This document shows, one piece after another, positions 61,212-64,000 of a DNA stretch of 64,000 nucleotides. The stretch is from an uncultured Eggerthellaceae bacterium (GTDB lineage: Bacteria > Actinomycetota > Coriobacteriia > Coriobacteriales > Eggerthellaceae): positions 1 through 64,000 of the forward strand of contig CALBGP010000032.1 in the NCBI GenBank assembly GCA_937892845.1. Direction: 5' to 3'. The notes beneath the pieces were generated by a model, which saw nothing but the letters and a program-made list of their open reading frames with translations, searched no databases and had not been told where the DNA came from. The position numbers and the translations under genes are program-made. The stretch's first letter is position 1, and each line of letters opens with the position of its first letter.

Positions 61212-61961
61212 ATGCAACCCACCGAACGAAATCGCTACGCGCAGCTTTGCACCGAGCTCTATGAGATCCTGCATCCCAGCGCGCCGCCCGATGAATTGGA
61301 TTTCTACCTGTCCTACGCCAAGCCGCACATGCGCATCCTTGAGCCCATGTGCGGCAGCGGGCGTTTCCTCATCCCCTTCCTCGAACGGGGCTTCGACATC
61401 TGCGGAATGGACTCCTCACCTGAGATGCTGGCCGAGCTTTCCGCCAAAGAGCCGAGGGCGCGAACCGTCTGCGCCGACTTACTCGATTTCCACCCCACCG
61501 AGCGCTTCGACCTCATCTTCGTCACGTCCGGGTCCATCTCCCTTTTCACGGAGATGGACCAGTGCCGCCGCGTCCTCGCCAGCTTGCGTAACCTGCTGGC
61601 GAACAACGGCGTTCTCGTCTTCGCCGTCGACACCATCGCGAATCGCTGCCCTGACGACGCCGATTGGAGAATGGACGTCTCCGCCGAAACACGCGATGGG
61701 TTCACCCTGACGCTCAAGACGAAAAACCGCTTCGACGAAGCCACCAGCACCCAGTTCATGCCCGGCAACTACGAACTGCATGATGGAGACCGTCTGCTTC
61801 GCACCGAGATGATGGACTTCCAAACCCATCTGTACCGATACGGCGAAATGGAGGAAATCCTTGACGGCTTGGGCTTCTCAAGCATATCCGCATATTCGTC
61901 GTTCGCGAAAACACCGGCGGCAAGCGACGCCGATGAGATGTTTCTGTTCGAATGCCGGTGA
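61212..61961 (+). CDS. Class I SAM-dependent methyltransferase
   Basis: A 249-residue methyltransferase. ILEPMCGSGRFLIPFLERG is the SAM loop, GMDSSPEMLAEL carries the ribose-binding Asp, and FDLIFVTSGSISLFTE is the fourth strand. The ATG at 61212 is preferred because upstream codons lie on the reductase tail. No good ribosome site is seen, and the gene starts 53 nt after the reductase stop, so translation may be weak or coupled. The substrate is unknown. Confidence 0.85.
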   Translation: MQPTERNRYAQLCTELYEILHPSAPPDELDFYLSYAKPHMRILEPMCGSGRFLIPFLERGFDICGMDSSPEMLAELSAKEPRARTVCADLLDFHPTERFDLIFVTSGSISLFTEMDQCRRVLASLRNLLANNGVLVFAVDTIANRCPDDADWRMDVSAETRDGFTLTLKTKNRFDEATSTQFMPGNYELHDGDRLLRTEMMDFQTHLYRYGEMEEILDGLGFSSISAYSSFAKTPAASDADEMFLFECR

Positions 61962-62029
61962 TCCTGGAGCAGGACATCGGCAAAGACGGCATCGGGGGCA
62001 GCCGGCAGACCGCCAGGCGCACGGGTAGA

Positions 62030-63244
62030 CTAGGCGGGAAACTCCAGGGTGAAGACCGTAATGCCCGCTTCGCTTGATGCCGCTATGGTGCCGCCATGGG
62101 CCATCAGGATCTCCTTGGCAATGGCAAGCCCCAGCCCGGCTCCGCCCTTGCGGGATGCCCGGGCGCCGTCTTCCCGGAAGAACTTCTCGAAAATGCTTTC
62201 CAGGTGCGCCTGGGAGATTTCGCGCCCCCTGTTTTCCACCTCGATGCGGATGCGGGGTTCATCTTCGCAGGACACGCGCACAGCCACGGCGCTTCCCTGC
62301 CGAGCATAGGCCACGGCATTGCGCACCACATTCGAAAGCGCACGCGCCATCTTATCGGGGTCCACGAAAGCCTGCACGCCCTCAGGGCATTCGACGGCAA
62401 TCTCCACGTTGCGGGCGGCGGCATCCGGGAACAGCTCGTCGGCAACCTGGGAGCACAGCATCCCCAGATCGATGGACTCGCGCTCAATAGGCATGGCCTT
62501 CAAGTTGTAGCGCGTGATCTCGAAGAACTCGTCCACCAAGCCGTCAAGGCGCTCAGCTTTATCCAAAGCCATGCGGGCATACCGCTCCCGAACAGGCTGC
62601 GGCAAGTCGGGGTTCTCATCGAGCAGCGTCAGATAGCCCACCACAGATGTGAGCGGGGTCTTGATGTCGTGAGCCAGATACGCCACCAGATCGTTTTTCC
62701 GCTCTTCCGCCACCCGCGCCGCGCGGTCATCGGCCAGCGCCCGCTCACGCACTTCCATCAGCTCCGCACGCACAACGGATAGGTCATCCGGCAGGTCGAT
62801 GGGCGCATCCGCGCGCCGCATGAACCCCCCTATGGCAGACGCCAGCATATCGAAGTACCCGATCGACCGGCGCAGCACAAGCACGAACACCACCATGCAG
62901 CCCGCAGCGTAAAGCAGCAGCGCCAGCGGAATCTTGAGGGCGCGCACTTCATCGTAGACGTCAAGGTTGCGAACGGCGTATCCCCCATCATCGGTCTGCC
63001 AGACATCCCAACGCGAACCATCGCCTTCGGTTTCCTTGACGAAATCACGGTAACCGTCCTCATCCATGATGATCCAGTGCGACGTCGCCTCTGCCACGAC
63101 ATTGCCCAAACGCGGCACGATGGTCTGCTCGGCAACGATGCCCACTACGGCGAAGATGAGCGTATAGGCGGCCAGCATGGCCACAAGGCGCATGGCAAGA
63201 CGCCTGACCAGATTTCGCGCCTGAACGGTTTTAAACGAGCTCAT
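62030..63244 (-). CDS. Sensor histidine kinase, VanS-like
   Basis: A 404-residue kinase. Two membrane helices (about 18-40 and 100-122) flank an extracellular domain of about 60 residues. The cytosolic part has a linker/HAMP-like region, the H-box YLAHDIKTPLTSVVGYL (His phosphorylated), the N-box NVVRNAVAYA and the G-box GGAGLGLAIAKEI. The short sensor domain and order fit the VanS group. The ATG overlaps the response-regulator stop by 4 nt. The signal is unknown. Confidence 0.93.
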   Translation of the reverse strand: MSSFKTVQARNLVRRLAMRLVAMLAAYTLIFAVVGIVAEQTIVPRLGNVVAEATSHWIIMDEDGYRDFVKETEGDGSRWDVWQTDDGGYAVRNLDVYDEVRALKIPLALLLYAAGCMVVFVLVLRRSIGYFDMLASAIGGFMRRADAPIDLPDDLSVVRAELMEVRERALADDRAARVAEERKNDLVAYLAHDIKTPLTSVVGYLTLLDENPDLPQPVRERYARMALDKAERLDGLVDEFFEITRYNLKAMPIERESIDLGMLCSQVADELFPDAAARNVEIAVECPEGVQAFVDPDKMARALSNVVRNAVAYARQGSAVAVRVSCEDEPRIRIEVENRGREISQAHLESIFEKFFREDGARASRKGGAGLGLAIAKEILMAHGGTIAASSEAGITVFTLEFPA

Positions 63245-63975
63245 GACCTGTCCCTTTGCTTTAAACCCCCGCGCAACCCTATGCGGTATCCCACACCCCA
63301 TGCCGTCTCTATGGGAGATTCGGACGAATCTAAGGCCGCAAGCTTCTTGCGGAGGTTGCGGATATGGACCATGACCGAATTCGCCGCCGCATCGCTGAAC
63401 GGCTCATGCCAAACGGTCTCGTAGAGCTCACGGGAGGACACGGCGGCGCCGGCGCGCTCTACAAGCATCTGCAGCACGCCGAACTCCTTAGGCGTCAGCG
63501 ACAACGGCTCCCCATGCAGCGTTGCCATATGGGCATCGGCATCCACAAGAATGCCGCGCGCCTCGAAAATCCGCCCGACCTCCTGGGGACGCCGCGGCTC
63601 GCTTCGACGCAAAAGCACCCGGACCCGGGCCACAAGCTCGCGCTTCTTGAACGGCTTCTCCACGTAATCGTCTCCGCCGAGCATGAGGCCCACCACCTTG
63701 TCGGCCTCTTCGATTTTCGCGGACAGGAAGATGATGGGCACGTCGAAGCGGACCCTCACACGCTGGCACAGCTCGTAGCCATCCATACCGGGCATCATCA
63801 CATCGAGGATCATCAGATCGAAGCGGCCGCCATCCATAAGGCGCAAAGCCTCTTCACCGCTCAGGCATGAAACCGCCTCGAACCCTTCGGCAGCAAGCGT
63901 CTCAACCACAAGCTCTGCGATGTCGGGATCATCATCAACCACCAAAATCCTGGATGCGCATGAACGCACACGCAC
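63241..63975 (-). CDS. OmpR/VanR-type response regulator
   Basis: A 244-residue regulator. The receiver has ILVVDDDPDIAELV (acidic pocket), the phospho-Asp in FDLMILDVMMPGMDGYE, FLSAKIEEADKVVGL and the Lys in EKPF. The OmpR winged helix follows (LTPKEFGVLQMLVERAG...VHIRNLRKKL...VWGVGYRI-type end). The GTG at 63975 is a provisional start. The frame stays open to the window edge, so the true N-terminus may lie outside. It partners the overlapping kinase gene. Confidence 0.92.
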   Translation of the reverse strand: MRVRSCASRILVVDDDPDIAELVVETLAAEGFEAVSCLSGEEALRLMDGGRFDLMILDVMMPGMDGYELCQRVRVRFDVPIIFLSAKIEEADKVVGLMLGGDDYVEKPFKKRELVARVRVLLRRSEPRRPQEVGRIFEARGILVDADAHMATLHGEPLSLTPKEFGVLQMLVERAGAAVSSRELYETVWHEPFSDAAANSVMVHIRNLRKKLAALDSSESPIETAWGVGYRIGLRGGLKQRDRS

Positions 63976-64000
63976 TTCCGCCGCAAACCTGTCCGCTATG

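Noticed and set aside
62030..63975. A vancomycin-resistance cluster
   Set aside because: Only the VanRS-like two-component pair is present; no vanH, ligase or vanX-type gene lies in the window, and such sensors have many other roles.
1..64000. CRISPR array, tRNA or rRNA genes, intact insertion sequence or prophage
   Set aside because: No regularly spaced repeats, no tRNA-like cloverleaf with a T-loop, no rRNA core sequence and no intact transposase, integrase or phage structural gene were seen.

Overview
The window looks like a chromosomal segment of an anaerobic gut actinobacterium, most likely of the family Eggerthellaceae (Coriobacteriia, perhaps Slackia-like). The evidence is a moderately high GC content, a pyruvate:ferredoxin oxidoreductase, a Tat-exported molybdopterin oxidoreductase operon with its own chaperone, a Tat-exported old-yellow-enzyme/FAD reductase lipoprotein, LPXTG-anchored surface proteins, a choloylglycine hydrolase and a VanRS-like two-component system. 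The genus is an inference. I see no rRNA, tRNA, CRISPR array, intact prophage or intact insertion sequence.

0.1-2.5 kb: a hypothetical gene, an ATP-grasp gene and a Fic AMP-transferase gene, with a 15-bp-arm inverted repeat just before fic. 2.7-10.2 kb: a tightly coupled three-gene operon made of a citramalate/isopropylmalate-synthase-like protein that has lost its HxH metal ligands, a fusion of a xylose-isomerase-type TIM barrel to an acyl-CoA synthetase, and a full-length pyruvate:ferredoxin oxidoreductase. I cannot name this pathway, and it is the best candidate for an undescribed system. 10.4-14.6 kb: a RelB/RelE-type toxin-antitoxin pair, a GtrA membrane protein, a TPR-like protein and a flavodoxin. 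14.7-20 kb: two LPQTG-anchored surface proteins around an AlkD-type DNA repair gene. 20-25.4 kb: accessory enzymes, a decayed toxin-antitoxin remnant, a Sel1-repeat protein and a choloylglycine hydrolase.

25.5-30.2 kb: purC; then a DUF1836 regulator divergent from a ferredoxin-like protein, a HypA-like protein without a zinc ribbon, and HypB, with palindromes in the divergent promoter. 30.2-32 kb: a DUF559-like gene flanked by two copies of an inverted-repeat element. 32.1-38 kb: acetamidase/formamidase, a PIN-TfoX_C fusion, a Tat-exported OYE-like reductase and a LysR regulator. 38-44.6 kb: small housekeeping and accessory genes (xpt, trmB, methyltransferase, NERD protein) and a deleted flavoprotein remnant.

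44.7-52.1 kb, minus strand: a respiratory block (catalytic molybdoprotein, 4Fe-4S subunit, TorD chaperone and b-type membrane protein), plus an upstream operon of an NrfD-type quinol module, a GntR regulator and a slipin. Both operons carry a CCTA(G/A)GATT motif upstream, which suggests joint control. 52.2-55.9 kb: a WYL regulator operon behind a 16-bp palindrome, and a LexA-boxed Y-family polymerase/YolD-like operon divergent from a HIRAN gene. 56-61.9 kb: a LysR regulator divergent from a TDT transporter, a LysO-type lysine exporter, and a CoA-disulfide reductase-rhodanese fusion behind three 12-bp direct repeats. 62-64 kb: a histidine kinase and its response regulator, the latter reaching the right edge.
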